Shown here: positions 36,014 to 45,318 of the stretch, in pieces
Layout: every line of letters begins with the position of its first letter
Numbering within the stretch: the stretch's first letter is position 1
NCBI RefSeq assembly: GCF_003591485.1
Contig: NZ_QZCF01000009.1
Location: 124,001-188,000, forward strand
Length of the DNA: 64,000 nucleotides
Source: Paenibacillus sp. 1011MAR3C5
GTDB taxonomy: Bacteria; Bacillota; Bacilli; Paenibacillales; Paenibacillaceae
Reading direction: 5' to 3'
Position numbers and translations under genes: made by a program
The notes under the pieces: generated by a model
Told to the model about the DNA's origin: nothing
Database searches by the model: none
Seen by the model: only the letters and a program-made list of their open reading frames with translations

Positions 36014-36706
36014 ATGAATAATCCGATACATATTCTTGTTGCCGAAGATGATAATGATATCAGTCGGCTGCTGTGCAGCATTATTAAGAAAAGCGGCTAT
36101 ATTGCCCAGCCTGCTTATTCCGGAACAGAGGCACTCCTCTATCTGGAGCAGCGCAAATGGAGCATGCTGCTTCTCGATCTGATGCTGCCGGGAATGACAG
36201 GTGAAGAGCTTCTTAGCCGGATCGACAATCGTGACGATATGCCGGTTATTATTATTTCGGCCAAAGGCGAGCCGAAGACCAAGGTATCTGTCCTTCGCGG
36301 GGGAGCGGATGATTTCATTACGAAGCCATTTGATGTGGAGGAAGTATCTGCACGAATCGATGCCAGGCTCCGCACCTATGCGCGAATCGCTCAACCGGCT
36401 TTGCCTCATGTGCTGCAGCATAAGGGGCTTGTGCTAGATCGAGACACGATGTCGGTTACTGCAGATGGAGCTGAACTGACTTTGACCGCACGAGAGTTTG
36501 AGATCCTTTCCTTGCTGCTGTCGGCACCGAAGAAAGTATTCACCAAATCCAATCTATACGAAAGAGTTTGGCAGGAACCCTTCTACGGAGACGACAACAT
36601 TATGAATGTTCATATGAGCAATTTGCGAAGCAAGCTGGCAAAGGCTGCTCCGGGATGCGACTTTATCGAGACAGTATGGGGCATGGGCTATCGGCTAAAG
36701 CCTTAA
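36014..36706 (+). CDS. OmpR-family response regulator
   Basis: 230 residues from ATG 36014 with AAAGGAG; the frame opens 30 codons earlier without SD. Receiver with ILVAEDDND, LLLLDLMLPGMTG, VIIISAKG, DFITKPFDVEE; winged helix LTAREFEILSLLL, IMNVHMSNLRSKL. Two direct CTTAAGA repeats follow its stop region, likely its own binding site. Head of the RR-ABC-permease-HK operon. Confidence 0.92.
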   Translation: MNNPIHILVAEDDNDISRLLCSIIKKSGYIAQPAYSGTEALLYLEQRKWSMLLLDLMLPGMTGEELLSRIDNRDDMPVIIISAKGEPKTKVSVLRGGADDFITKPFDVEEVSARIDARLRTYARIAQPALPHVLQHKGLVLDRDTMSVTADGAELTLTAREFEILSLLLSAPKKVFTKSNLYERVWQEPFYGDDNIMNVHMSNLRSKLAKAAPGCDFIETVWGMGYRLKP

Positions 36707-36726
36707 GACATTCTTAAGATTTGACT
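36702..36726 (+). promoter_or_regulatory. Direct-repeat operator and -35 before the ABC genes
   Basis: CTTAAGA at 36702-36708 and 36713-36719, exactly 11 bp apart (one helical turn), directly followed by TTGACT (36721-36726). OmpR-type regulators bind such tandem half sites. No clear -10 at 17 bp was found. Confidence 0.65.
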
Positions 36727-36786
36727 TTAGTTCTGCTTATGTTTTGGCTTCTATATTTGGTCTATCACATAAAGGAGGCCAAGAAG

Positions 36787-37710
36787 ATGCATGAATATGT
36801 GTTGAAGACCAATCAGCTATCCAAACAATTCAAAGGACATAGAGCGCTGGACAAAGTTAATTTGTCCATCCGAAAAGGAGCGATTTATGGGTTCATTGGG
36901 CAAAACGGAGCGGGGAAATCAACGTTGATCCGTCTTGTGACGGGGCTAGCTTTTCCGACCGAGGGTTCCATTGAACTATTCGGAGTCAGTGAAGAGAAGG
37001 CGTTGATCCAGACTCGCAAACGAATCGGGTCTAGTATCGAAAGCCCTGCCTTATTCCCTCATATGACCGCCAGCGAGAATTTGGAGGTAAACCGGATTCT
37101 ACGCGGTATTCCAGGCAAAGATTGTGTGCCAAGAATGCTGAAGCAAGTCGGGCTGCATGAAACCGGCAAGAAAAAAGCGAAAAACTTCTCGCTTGGCATG
37201 AAGCAGCGGCTAGGTTTGGCAATCGCCTTGCTGGGCGATCCGGAATTCTTGATTCTGGACGAGCCGACCAATGGGTTAGATCCGATGGGCGTTATTGAAA
37301 TGCGGGAGCTGCTCAAGACCTTAAATCGGGAACTCGGCATTACGATTCTAATCTCAAGCCATATCCTGAGCGAACTGCATTTGATGGCCAGCCATTATGG
37401 CATTATCCACCGCGGCCAGCTGCTGGAGCAGCTGACTGCTGAAGAGCTGGAAAGCAAATGCAGGCAGTATGTGTATATTAAAGTGAATGATCCGGGCACG
37501 GCCGCTGCCATTATCGAAAGCGAACTGGGTACATCGGATTTCGAAGTGATGCAGGATGGAGCTATCAAATTATATAGCTGTATAGAGAAGCCAAGTAATG
37601 TTTCCTCTGCACTATTTTCTGAAGGCTTGGAGATTGAGGCGTTTACAGCGATGGGCGAAGACTTGGAGAGTTATTTCACGAAGCGGATTGGAGGCAATCC
37701 GCATGTATAA
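36787..37710 (+). CDS. ABC transporter ATP-binding protein (BcrA-like)
   Basis: 307 residues from ATG 36787, SD AAAGGAGG. Walker A GQNGAGKST, signature FSLGMKQRLGL, Walker B FLILDEPTNGLDP, plus the ~90-residue C-terminal extension. Close in layout to the ATPase at 20556 but diverged. Pairs with the overlapping permease. Confidence 0.92.
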   Translation: MHEYVLKTNQLSKQFKGHRALDKVNLSIRKGAIYGFIGQNGAGKSTLIRLVTGLAFPTEGSIELFGVSEEKALIQTRKRIGSSIESPALFPHMTASENLEVNRILRGIPGKDCVPRMLKQVGLHETGKKKAKNFSLGMKQRLGLAIALLGDPEFLILDEPTNGLDPMGVIEMRELLKTLNRELGITILISSHILSELHLMASHYGIIHRGQLLEQLTAEELESKCRQYVYIKVNDPGTAAAIIESELGTSDFEVMQDGAIKLYSCIEKPSNVSSALFSEGLEIEAFTAMGEDLESYFTKRIGGNPHV

Positions 37711-38464
37711 TTTGATTAGAGCCGAGTTGTTCAAACTCCGCAAGAATAGGTCGTTCTGGACGATGCTGATTGCGTTTGCCGTACTCTCGCTAGCGTACCC
37801 TTTGCTGTATTATTTTGATCATAGATCCAGCGGGCAGCCGCAATTCACAGGAGCTGAATTTCTGATCAGCTTTATATCAAGCAATGCCTATGTTATCAAA
37901 TTAGGCGTAGCGATGCTGGCAGGGTTCTTCATTTCTAACGAGTATGCGTCCGGGATCATGAAAACAATCGCATCAACAGGTCACACAAGAGATAGACTAT
38001 ACACGGCGAAGCTTATCGGGTTTGCAGGCGGAGCCATGCTGCTCTCTCTCGTTTTTCCCATCGTCAGCACGGTGGAAGTTTCGCTGCTGTCCGGATTTGG
38101 TCAATTGCCGGATGAAAGCACTGTGTTATTCATACCTAGAGTGCTTGGGTTGACTCTGCTTTATACGGCGGCATATGCGGCCATTGGGGCGCTGATTGCC
38201 GTGATTATGACGGACAGCGGAAAAACGATCGGAGGTTCATTGATTTTTTTTCTGATGATCGATATCGTTTTGGCTGGCATTGGTTCAAAGATAGATTTTA
38301 TTGGTCAGCTGTACGATTATTCGATCTTCAAGCTGATTGGGGATATCGGCAAACCCAGCATAGATAGCCGAGATATACCTGCTCTCTTGCTTGTGCCTTT
38401 GCTGACTATCGTCTTATGTGCTTTAGTGGGTATTGCGGTGTTCCGCCGAAAGGATATTAAATAA
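37703..38464 (+). CDS. ABC-2 type permease (BcrB-like)
   Basis: 253 residues from ATG 37703, 8 bases inside the ATPase gene. MYNLIRAELFKLRKNRSFW is the typical start; six membrane segments; SNEYASGIMKTIASTGHTR matches the conserved region of peptide/bacitracin exporters. Confidence 0.9.
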   Translation: MYNLIRAELFKLRKNRSFWTMLIAFAVLSLAYPLLYYFDHRSSGQPQFTGAEFLISFISSNAYVIKLGVAMLAGFFISNEYASGIMKTIASTGHTRDRLYTAKLIGFAGGAMLLSLVFPIVSTVEVSLLSGFGQLPDESTVLFIPRVLGLTLLYTAAYAAIGALIAVIMTDSGKTIGGSLIFFLMIDIVLAGIGSKIDFIGQLYDYSIFKLIGDIGKPSIDSRDIPALLLVPLLTIVLCALVGIAVFRRKDIK

Positions 38465-38482
38465 TACAGGGGAGTGGGGAGC

Positions 38483-39388
38483 ATGTTGCTTGTACTGGGA
38501 ATCCTATCGATGGCGGCAGCGGCTCTCCTGCTTGCCCGTTTATTCATGCTAAGGCGGGAGCTAGATCGGATGACAGAGCAATTGCGAAGCTACAACGCAG
38601 GAATAACGGGCAAAAAAATCGACATCTCTTTATTCGATCAGAAGCTTGAAGCGCTTGCCAGTCAAATCAATGGCCAATCCCGTTTAATCGTTGAGGCGGA
38701 CGCGCGTAGAAAAAAGGTCGAACATGAATTTCGGCAGGCTGTTGTGAGCATTTCCCATGATATCCGCACTCCGCTAACTTCTATTATCGGATATGTACAA
38801 CTGCTGGAGGCTGAGAACATCACGCCCGAAGAGAAAAATGAATACGTTACTATCGTTAAAAATCGGACCAAACGTCTACAGGCGTTGTTGAACGATTTTT
38901 TTGAGCTGTCCATAATAGAATCGCCGGATTATCCGCTAAAAACCGAAAAGCTTAGATTGAAGGACTTGATCTCCGATATTGTGGTGCAATTCTATGATTC
39001 ATTCAACGAACACGGAATCACACCCGACATACAGCTTCCCGAGCAACAAGTATCTGTATACGCCGACCAATCGGCTGTGCGGAGAGTGGTTGAAAACTTG
39101 CTTGGCAACACAATCAAATATGCAGCTGGCCAAGTGGAGATCCGGCTCGAAGAACAACAAAAGGCAGTAGAATTAATGATTATGAACGAAGCGAAGGAAT
39201 TAGCCGGAAGCGACGTTAATCTCTTGTTTGATCGGTTCTATACGGCTGATCGTGCACGATCTGCCCAAACCTCCGGGCTTGGTCTTCCTATCGCCAAAAG
39301 TCTGATGAACAATATGGGCGGGACACTAACCGCCGAGCTGCGCGGTGAAAAGTTAGTCCTTGTCTGCAGCTGGGAAAAGGCAGTATAG
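38483..39388 (+). CDS. Sensor histidine kinase (small form)
   Basis: 301 residues from ATG 38483 (SD TGGGGAG; a GTG at 38474 is in frame). Single membrane helix (residues 1-22), long linker helix, H-box SISHDIRTPLTSIIGY, N-box ENLLGNTIKYA, G-box TSGLGLPIAKS. Same architecture as the kinase at 18868; here it is last in its operon rather than first. Confidence 0.9.
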   Translation: MLLVLGILSMAAAALLLARLFMLRRELDRMTEQLRSYNAGITGKKIDISLFDQKLEALASQINGQSRLIVEADARRKKVEHEFRQAVVSISHDIRTPLTSIIGYVQLLEAENITPEEKNEYVTIVKNRTKRLQALLNDFFELSIIESPDYPLKTEKLRLKDLISDIVVQFYDSFNEHGITPDIQLPEQQVSVYADQSAVRRVVENLLGNTIKYAAGQVEIRLEEQQKAVELMIMNEAKELAGSDVNLLFDRFYTADRARSAQTSGLGLPIAKSLMNNMGGTLTAELRGEKLVLVCSWEKAV

Positions 39389-39459
39389 TTTATTCATAAA
39401 GCATGAATCGGGATTCAGGTATCCCATTCATGATTGGCTTCGGTAAGGGGCATAAATTA

Positions 39460-39738
39460 CTATTGATCTTTCTTCTTCAAGGCTATATTTATCAGTATCA
39501 AAATTGCAATTAGATAAAGCAAATATTGAAACGAATATAAATAGGGAAACAACACCAGATAACTGAAGTTATTTGGCACTATTTTCTGAAATAAAAAAGG
39601 GATAGCAAAACCAAGCAGAAATCCGATTTGGAAAAAAGAAAATGCCCCAAATAATCCCCAATCCTTTTTCTTGCAGGTTATAAAAATACCGAAGAAAAGC
39701 GCAATAACAATAATGCCATGAATAAAATAAAGGATCAT
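39460..39738 (-). CDS. Small integral membrane protein, unknown function
   Basis: 92 residues, SD GGAGGGG 4 bases before ATG. Three hydrophobic segments (about 5-22, 30-52, 62-84) and a basic C-terminus (KKKD). Not recognised. Lies alone between a kinase gene and an epoxide hydrolase gene. Confidence 0.65.
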   Translation of the reverse strand: MILYFIHGIIVIALFFGIFITCKKKDWGLFGAFSFFQIGFLLGFAIPFLFQKIVPNNFSYLVLFPYLYSFQYLLYLIAILILINIALKKKDQ

Positions 39739-39800
39739 AATTCCCCTCCATATTCCATTTTTCCATTCTAAACAGGTTGAAGTATTCCGAGCTCTATATT

Positions 39801-40946
39801 TTACGTTCTTAGCGGTCTAAAGAACGCACGAATATCATCGGCCATCAGCTCCGGTTCTTCCATAGCTGCAAAATGTCCGCCCCGTGGCATTTCTGTCCAG
39901 CGTGTAATATTCAGGTTGCGCTCGGCCCATGCCTTGGGAGACAATAAGACATCTGCTGAAAATAGGGCAATGCCTGTCGGCACGTCGATGCGGCCTAATG
40001 GCGGCAGAGAATGTGAGTTTTCATAATACATGTGTGCTGTTGAACCAATGGTGTTGGTAACCCAATAGATCATAATATGAGTGAGCAACTCATCCTCGCT
40101 AAAGATTTGACTAAGGTCTCCCTTACAATCGCTCCAGGAACGGAATTTCTCAATGATCCAGCTGGCCAATCCTACCGGCGAATCAGAAAGTCCATAAGCG
40201 AGACTCTGCGGTTTTGTGGACTGAATGGACATATACCCGCCCTCTTGAGCAATCCATGCTGCAGCCTTTATTTTGTATTGCCGCTCTTCTTCAGAAAGGT
40301 CTTCCGAATCATTGGAATTCAGGAGGCTTCGAATAATGCCGACATCCGTCAGATGGATGCCGACCAATCGCTCAGGATAGTTGGCTGCCAGGTATCTTGT
40401 GACACCGGAGCCCATGTCTCCGCCTGCGGCAGCAAATTTTTGGTAGCCTAATTCTGTCATGAGTTTCGTCCACATCTCGGCGACACGAAGGTTATTGATG
40501 CCAGGGGAGGCAGGCTGACTAGAGAAACCAAACCCGGGCAATGAAGGGACAATGACATCAAATGAATCCTCAGGATTACCGCCGTAGCTGGCTGGATCAG
40601 TCAGAAGAGGTATAATCTTTTCGTAACGAAGGTAACTGTCGGGCCAGCCGTGGGTCAGGATAATGGGCAGGGGATTGGGGCCTTTGCCACGCTCATGTAT
40701 GAAGTGCACATTTATATCATCAATATCGCAAGTGAATTGGGTGAAGTCATTCAACTTCGATTCTTGCTTGCGCCAATCATAATGGTCCCTCCAGTACGAG
40801 ACGAGAGATTGTATATAACGCAATTCGGTTCCCCGTTCCCAATCGGAGTTCCTTAACTGCTCGGGCCAACGAATATGTTGCAGTTTGTATTGGAGATCAT
40901 CAAGCAGCTCATCGGAGACATGAATATGAAAACGTTCAACAGCCAT
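39801..40946 (-). CDS. Epoxide hydrolase family protein
   Basis: 381 residues, SD AGGAGG. N-terminal EHN domain (residues about 5-110: DLQYKLQHIRWPEQ, DYWR.HYDWR-like), then alpha/beta hydrolase: HGWPDSYLRY oxyanion motif, AAGGDMGSGV with the nucleophile Asp, Tyr-rich lid, and RGGHFAAMEEPE with the catalytic His. Opens epoxides to diols in this family. Divergent from an AraC-type gene 107 bases away, which may regulate it. Confidence 0.9.
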   Translation of the reverse strand: MAVERFHIHVSDELLDDLQYKLQHIRWPEQLRNSDWERGTELRYIQSLVSYWRDHYDWRKQESKLNDFTQFTCDIDDINVHFIHERGKGPNPLPIILTHGWPDSYLRYEKIIPLLTDPASYGGNPEDSFDVIVPSLPGFGFSSQPASPGINNLRVAEMWTKLMTELGYQKFAAAGGDMGSGVTRYLAANYPERLVGIHLTDVGIIRSLLNSNDSEDLSEEERQYKIKAAAWIAQEGGYMSIQSTKPQSLAYGLSDSPVGLASWIIEKFRSWSDCKGDLSQIFSEDELLTHIMIYWVTNTIGSTAHMYYENSHSLPPLGRIDVPTGIALFSADVLLSPKAWAERNLNITRWTEMPRGGHFAAMEEPELMADDIRAFFRPLRT

Positions 40947-41053
40947 AATAAATTCCTCCTTTGCTATTTTGCATGATCATTATATCCTTTGAAAGGGTAT
41001 GGTACACTGTTATATATGAAGCAATGAACTATACGATTTGATAGGTGATTACG

Positions 41054-41908
41054 ATGCCTCAAGTAGATCGATACAAACAGCGTGCCGTAAATATTGAATT
41101 TTTCGCAGTCGAGGATTGCAGTCTGCTCCCTTACACTGACCGGTATTCGCTGATTTTTATCACTTCTGGAAGTATAAAGGGGATATTAAACGATCGTCCT
41201 ATATGTATTAACGCCCCTGGTATTCTTTGTTTGGCTGGAGATGATGAATGGCAAGTTACAGAGAAGCATGGGCTTGCTGCACAATCGTTTAATTTCCATC
41301 CCGAGTTTCTAATATCTGCCGTTCATGTTGAGACACAGGATTACTCTAGGGCGGCTCCAAGGATACAAACAGGCCGTTCTTTCTTTCAAAGAGAACATTT
41401 GTATATGGCAGTTCCTCGTATAACCGAAAAAGCATATCCGTTTTTGTTCCAATGGTTTTTTGTTCTGGGCACAGAAGTACAGGCGCAAAGTGATGAGCGC
41501 TGGGCGTGCCGAATCAAAAAGTATCTGATTCAAATACTGGGATTGTTAGAGGATTTGAATCGAGTCAGCCAGCACTCACCTGTTGATGCAGTGTTAGAGT
41601 ATATTCACACTCATTATTCCAAAAAGATTTCATTAGTGGATCTAACGAAGTGCGCTCATATGAATCGTGTGACCCTTAATCAATTATTTCAGGAACGATG
41701 CGGATATACAGCAATCGGCTATTTGCTTTCACATCGATTGAAGATGGCTTGCGATCTGCTGACACATACAGATATGAGTCTTAATGATATTGCTGAAGCG
41801 ATTGGATTCCAGTATGACACTTACTTTATTAAGCAATTTACAGCCAAAAAAGGCATGTCACCGACAACCTACCGGACGATCTCGCGAACGCTCGCCACTA
41901 ATGTGTAA
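41054..41908 (+). CDS. AraC family transcriptional regulator
   Basis: 284 residues from ATG 41054 (weak AGGTG SD). N-terminal cupin-like sensor (residues about 10-90) and C-terminal double helix-turn-helix: VDLTKCAHMNRVTLNQLF, LNDIAEAIGFQYDTYFIKQF with KKGMSPTTYR. Divergent from the epoxide hydrolase gene. Confidence 0.9.
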   Translation: MPQVDRYKQRAVNIEFFAVEDCSLLPYTDRYSLIFITSGSIKGILNDRPICINAPGILCLAGDDEWQVTEKHGLAAQSFNFHPEFLISAVHVETQDYSRAAPRIQTGRSFFQREHLYMAVPRITEKAYPFLFQWFFVLGTEVQAQSDERWACRIKKYLIQILGLLEDLNRVSQHSPVDAVLEYIHTHYSKKISLVDLTKCAHMNRVTLNQLFQERCGYTAIGYLLSHRLKMACDLLTHTDMSLNDIAEAIGFQYDTYFIKQFTAKKGMSPTTYRTISRTLATNV

Positions 41909-41941
41909 GAGCGCATAATAAATCAAACATAGGAGAATATC

Positions 41942-42511
41942 ATGTCTTGGAGCAAATTGAAGCAGCAATTAGAGAGCTTTCTTAGTCCTTCGTTACAAGG
42001 GAAAGTGGAATACCGTGCAACCGGATATCGTTATTTGCCCGATAAAGCAGGGATTTGTTATATCACGGTTGATAAAAAAAATATACTAAACATGAACGAT
42101 GCGACTACCTTAATCAAATGGTATACATCGGAGCAGGAAATCAAAAACGACTCGAGGATCGATATTCCGATCAGCCATGAACAATTAGAAGCTGTCAGAA
42201 TGAATACGGATGGCAAGATTCCAGAGGATCGTCTCATCGTCATTGCGCGAAGCAGAAAACTGTCCGAATTGGCAAAAGAACTTATGGCAGCACAAGCCTC
42301 GCTTAGTAAATCCAATTTTATCACCGTGGCTAATCAATTTTTGTCCACGTCTATTGAGGAAAGCATCGAAAGCAAGGATATCATACTAAATATATTGGCA
42401 TTGGCCGATAGGCGAGTTGGGAAAAAGCGGATTTTGAACATGTCCGAAAAAATCAAGCTGAAGCATCCGGCTGTGCAGTATTTTTATGAGTTAAGGCTTA
42501 ATACGGTCTAA
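41942..42511 (+). CDS. SF0329 family protein, unknown function
   Basis: 189 residues, SD AGGAG. WSKLKQQLESFLSPSLQGKVEYRATGYRYLPDKAG and KNILNMND resemble the SF0329 family of uncharacterised cytosolic proteins found in many Firmicutes. No signal or membrane segment. Followed by a terminator. Confidence 0.7.
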   Translation: MSWSKLKQQLESFLSPSLQGKVEYRATGYRYLPDKAGICYITVDKKNILNMNDATTLIKWYTSEQEIKNDSRIDIPISHEQLEAVRMNTDGKIPEDRLIVIARSRKLSELAKELMAAQASLSKSNFITVANQFLSTSIEESIESKDIILNILALADRRVGKKRILNMSEKIKLKHPAVQYFYELRLNTV

Positions 42512-42545
42512 ATCGAGCTTTCAAAGTCAAGATGGATTCAAAACG

Positions 42546-42573
42546 AACACGTCGTATACGGCGTGTTTTTTTG
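42546..42573 (+). terminator. Terminator after the SF0329 gene
   Basis: AACACGTC and GGCGTGTT arms around a short loop (42546-42566) with one mismatch, followed by seven T. Confidence 0.85.
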
Positions 42574-42589
42574 TTGCTTTCGATAATAG

Positions 42590-43060
42590 ATGCAGACTTC
42601 CAAAAATAATAGCTGTCACAAATTAAGGTGTGTCGCTAGTTATAGTTATGAAGTCGTTATCGAGATCATACAAATGCCGTCATTCCATGAAGAAAGCCCG
42701 CAAGAACGGAAAAACAAACTGATTCAAATGATCGAAACCGAGCAGCCGGATATTTTATTTCTTTACGAATATCAATTTAAAGAAATAGCTTCAGAAAATA
42801 TGCTCATGGATCTGGATACTCTGCTTAACCAAGACAAGGATAATGGGATACTCTCCGGTATGGTTCCCGTAAAAACCGAATATCTTCGATCCATCGGCTC
42901 CGGCAAATTGTACGGTTTATCCAATGGATTCTACAGTCGGGCGCTGTATCACAATAAAGACCTGTTCGACCGTGCGAATGTGCCTTATCCCCGAGATGGA
43001 ATGTTGAAGAGCTTGCTCGATATCTTGTCTCATAGTATCCTCACCTTCCGGAAATTGTAA
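42590..43060 (+). pseudogene. Fragment of a family 1 extracellular solute-binding protein
   Basis: 156 residues. QPDILFLYEYQFKEIASENMLMDLD, GKLYGLSNGFYSRALYHNKDLFDRANVPYP match the middle of ABC sugar-binding lipoproteins (about 430-450 aa). The lipoprotein signal is absent, the frame ends soon after the YNKDLF motif, and there is no SD. The 240 bases after it hold nothing recognisable. Confidence 0.75.
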
Positions 43061-43300
43061 GTCTATAAGAGAAGGGTACTAGGTTTCTGAAAAAATGGCA
43101 GTATAATTTTTCTGAATAATTTAGAGAGATTTTCTGAAACTTGATATTCGTTTTTTAAATAGATTCGAAGTTACACATCGCGGATAAACACGCGGTTCAT
43201 ATGCCGTTCATCTTGACGTAATAGAGAGTACATATCCGTCGTGTATGATTTCCTTGAAGGCTTGCAGCTAATAAATTGATAAGGTCAGGAGTCGATACGA

Positions 43301-44308
43301 GTGAAACAAAGTGAGGTCATAAAGGGGAAGAAGGAACCGGCTACAGATAAGAAGCCAACTTCAATGATGAAAAAAATCGTTATTCTTTTAATGAAAGCAA
43401 TAGCAGTATTGGCCATACTAGGAATCGTATTTGTTGGCATTGTTTTTATCGTAGATAAGGTCGCCGCCAAATCGGAGCAGGGGAAGATACAATCCTATGG
43501 CCAATTAGTGCCTGTAGACGGGAAAAAGATGAATGCTGTCATTCAAGGAACAGGGGAAGAAATAATCGTGCTTTTGCCGGGCTTTGGAACTGCGGCGCCA
43601 GCACTTGATTTTAAGCCGTTAATCGATGAGCTATCACCATTCTACAAAGTGGTCGTGATTGAACCTTTTGGTTATGGATTAAGTGATATTACAGATAAAG
43701 AAAGAACGACAGCAAATATCGTAAGTGAAATCCACGAAGCCTTGCAGAGCCTGCAAATTGACCGTTACATTCTAATGACTCACTCCATTTCTGGCCTGTA
43801 CGGCTTAGATTATGTGAACAAATATGAAAACGAAGTGAGTGCATTTGTAGGGCTCGATAGCAGCGTTCCAACGCTTAGTGAACAAGAGGTTTCATCTTCA
43901 ACTTTAGGGCTTTTAAGCCTAATCAAAAAAACCGGGTTCAACAGATTATATGCGAAGCTAGGCGATGACCCGTATGTTGAGCTCCCTTATGATGATGAAA
44001 CAAAAGAACAAATGAGAATGCTTGGTCTCAAAAACATGTTAAATCCAAACCATATAAATGAAATTAAGTGGATGCCTGCTAATTTTAAAGGGGCTGAACA
44101 GATAACATTCCCCCATAAGCTTCCCGTTGTTTTTTTTGTACAAGCGAATCATCCTGTAACGGATAGATGGATACCTGAGCATGATAAGCAAGCAAAAGCT
44201 TCTATGTATGGTAAAGTGATGACACTCGAAGCGGATCATTACTTGTATCGTACCCATGCAAAAGAAATCGCAGAAAAATTCGGGGCATATATGGAAGAAA
44301 TCAAATAA
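43301..44308 (+). CDS. Membrane-anchored alpha/beta hydrolase
   Basis: 335 residues from GTG 43301, SD AGGAG. Basic N-terminus then a membrane helix (about 28-48). VLLPGFGTAAPALDFKPLI oxyanion region, LMTHSISGLYGLDY nucleophile elbow (HSISG rather than GxSxG), acid in GLDSSVP or later, ADHYLYRTH catalytic His. Extracellular hydrolase of unknown substrate; layout like the gene at 15794 but low similarity. Confidence 0.8.
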   Translation: MKQSEVIKGKKEPATDKKPTSMMKKIVILLMKAIAVLAILGIVFVGIVFIVDKVAAKSEQGKIQSYGQLVPVDGKKMNAVIQGTGEEIIVLLPGFGTAAPALDFKPLIDELSPFYKVVVIEPFGYGLSDITDKERTTANIVSEIHEALQSLQIDRYILMTHSISGLYGLDYVNKYENEVSAFVGLDSSVPTLSEQEVSSSTLGLLSLIKKTGFNRLYAKLGDDPYVELPYDDETKEQMRMLGLKNMLNPNHINEIKWMPANFKGAEQITFPHKLPVVFFVQANHPVTDRWIPEHDKQAKASMYGKVMTLEADHYLYRTHAKEIAEKFGAYMEEIK

Positions 44309-44403
44309 GAAAAGCTGTTGCGGCATCATGTGTAAGGGTTCTTACATAGGATGCCGTTTTTTTGAGGCTGATCTACTCCATTCACAGGCGAGCCGGGCGA
44401 TAT

Positions 44404-44422
44404 ATTCGTAATTATTACGAAT
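44404..44422 (+). promoter_or_regulatory. Zur box
   Basis: ATTCGTAATTATTACGAAT is a perfect 9-1-9 palindrome containing the CGTAATNATTACG core of Bacillus-type Zur sites. It ends 5 bases before the -35 of the zinc-lipoprotein promoter. Confidence 0.9.
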
Positions 44423-44426
44423 TACC

Positions 44427-44480
44427 TTGACGAATCCGTTCATCCTCCGTATAATCCTTAATAGTAAACATTACTATTAA
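44427..44480 (+). promoter_or_regulatory. Promoter and palindrome of the zinc-lipoprotein gene
   Basis: TTGACG (44427-44432), spacer 17, TATAAT (44450-44455). The palindrome TTAATAGTAA-N3-TTACTATTAA (44458-44480) covers the expected transcription start, so a second regulator may act there. Confidence 0.85.
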
Positions 44481-44496
44481 ATAGAGGAGACTTGTA

Positions 44497-45258
44497 ATGA
44501 TAGGGACATTTAGAACAGGAATATTTGTAATAGCATTGGGGGTATTGCTTGCAGGCTGTCAAAGTTCGGACTCTAATGGCAATCATCTTTCCAAGGAAGC
44601 AGCGGCAGAAATCGAAATTATTGAAAGCAGCAATAACCATAGTCACGCTGATGATCACGATCATGATCACGACCATGATGACCACGATCATGAGCACAGC
44701 CACGACCATGATGAAGAGGAAACGGCGATCTACAAGGGATACTTCGAGGACAGCCAGGTTCTGGATCGCACGCTAGCCGATTGGGAGGGAGATTGGCAAT
44801 CGGTATATTCGTATTTGCTGGATGGAACGCTGGATGAGGTGTTCGCACACAAAGCGGCGGATACCGGGACAATGACGGCGGCAGCGTACAAGGAATACTA
44901 CGATGTTGGCTACAAAACCGACACGGAACGGATTGTCATCGTTGGCGATACCGTTACCTTTTACAAGAATGGCAAGGAGTACACAGGCAAGTATCAATCC
45001 GATGGATACGAAATACTGACGTATGAAGCGGGAAATCGCGGAGTGCGATTCGTTTTCAAATCGGTGGAAGCTATCGATGGGTTGCCTCGATACATCCAAT
45101 TCAGTGATCACCGCATTGCTCCAATCAAATCCGGCCACTTCCACCTGTATTGGGGAGACGACCGCGATGCTTTGCTGAAGGAAGTGACCAATTGGCCTAC
45201 TTACTACCCGACCAGCATGGATGGTCACAGTATTGCGCATGAAATGATTGCGCATTAG
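44497..45258 (+). CDS. ZinT-like zinc-binding lipoprotein
   Basis: 253 residues, SD AGAGGAGA. Signal peptide with lipobox LLAGC (Cys near 21), then a His/Asp-rich stretch (about residues 47-75, runs of HDHDHDHD) and a ZinT/YodA domain: DWEGDWQSVYSYLLDGTLD, YYDVGYKTDTERIVI, VRFVFKS, HFHLYWGDD, WPTYYP. Captures zinc outside the membrane during deficiency. Perfect Zur box upstream. In many Firmicutes the domain is fused to an AdcA binding protein; here it stands alone. Confidence 0.92.
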   Translation: MIGTFRTGIFVIALGVLLAGCQSSDSNGNHLSKEAAAEIEIIESSNNHSHADDHDHDHDHDDHDHEHSHDHDEEETAIYKGYFEDSQVLDRTLADWEGDWQSVYSYLLDGTLDEVFAHKAADTGTMTAAAYKEYYDVGYKTDTERIVIVGDTVTFYKNGKEYTGKYQSDGYEILTYEAGNRGVRFVFKSVEAIDGLPRYIQFSDHRIAPIKSGHFHLYWGDDRDALLKEVTNWPTYYPTSMDGHSIAHEMIAH

Positions 45259-45290
45259 TCTATCTCGGTCCAGTGCTTGCCAAACCGAAA

Positions 45291-45318
45291 AAAACACGCC
45301 ATCTTCGGCGTGTTTTTT
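45291..45318 (+). terminator. Terminator of the zinc-lipoprotein gene
   Basis: AAAACACGCC (45291-45300) and GGCGTGTTTT (45307-45316) form a perfect 10-bp stem with T-run. Confidence 0.9.

Noticed and set aside
39395-39450. Further copy of the dispersed core (ATCGGGATTCAGGTATCCCATTCATG)
   Set aside because: Only about 20 bases resemble the core and the flanking hairpin arms are missing, so it is not counted.
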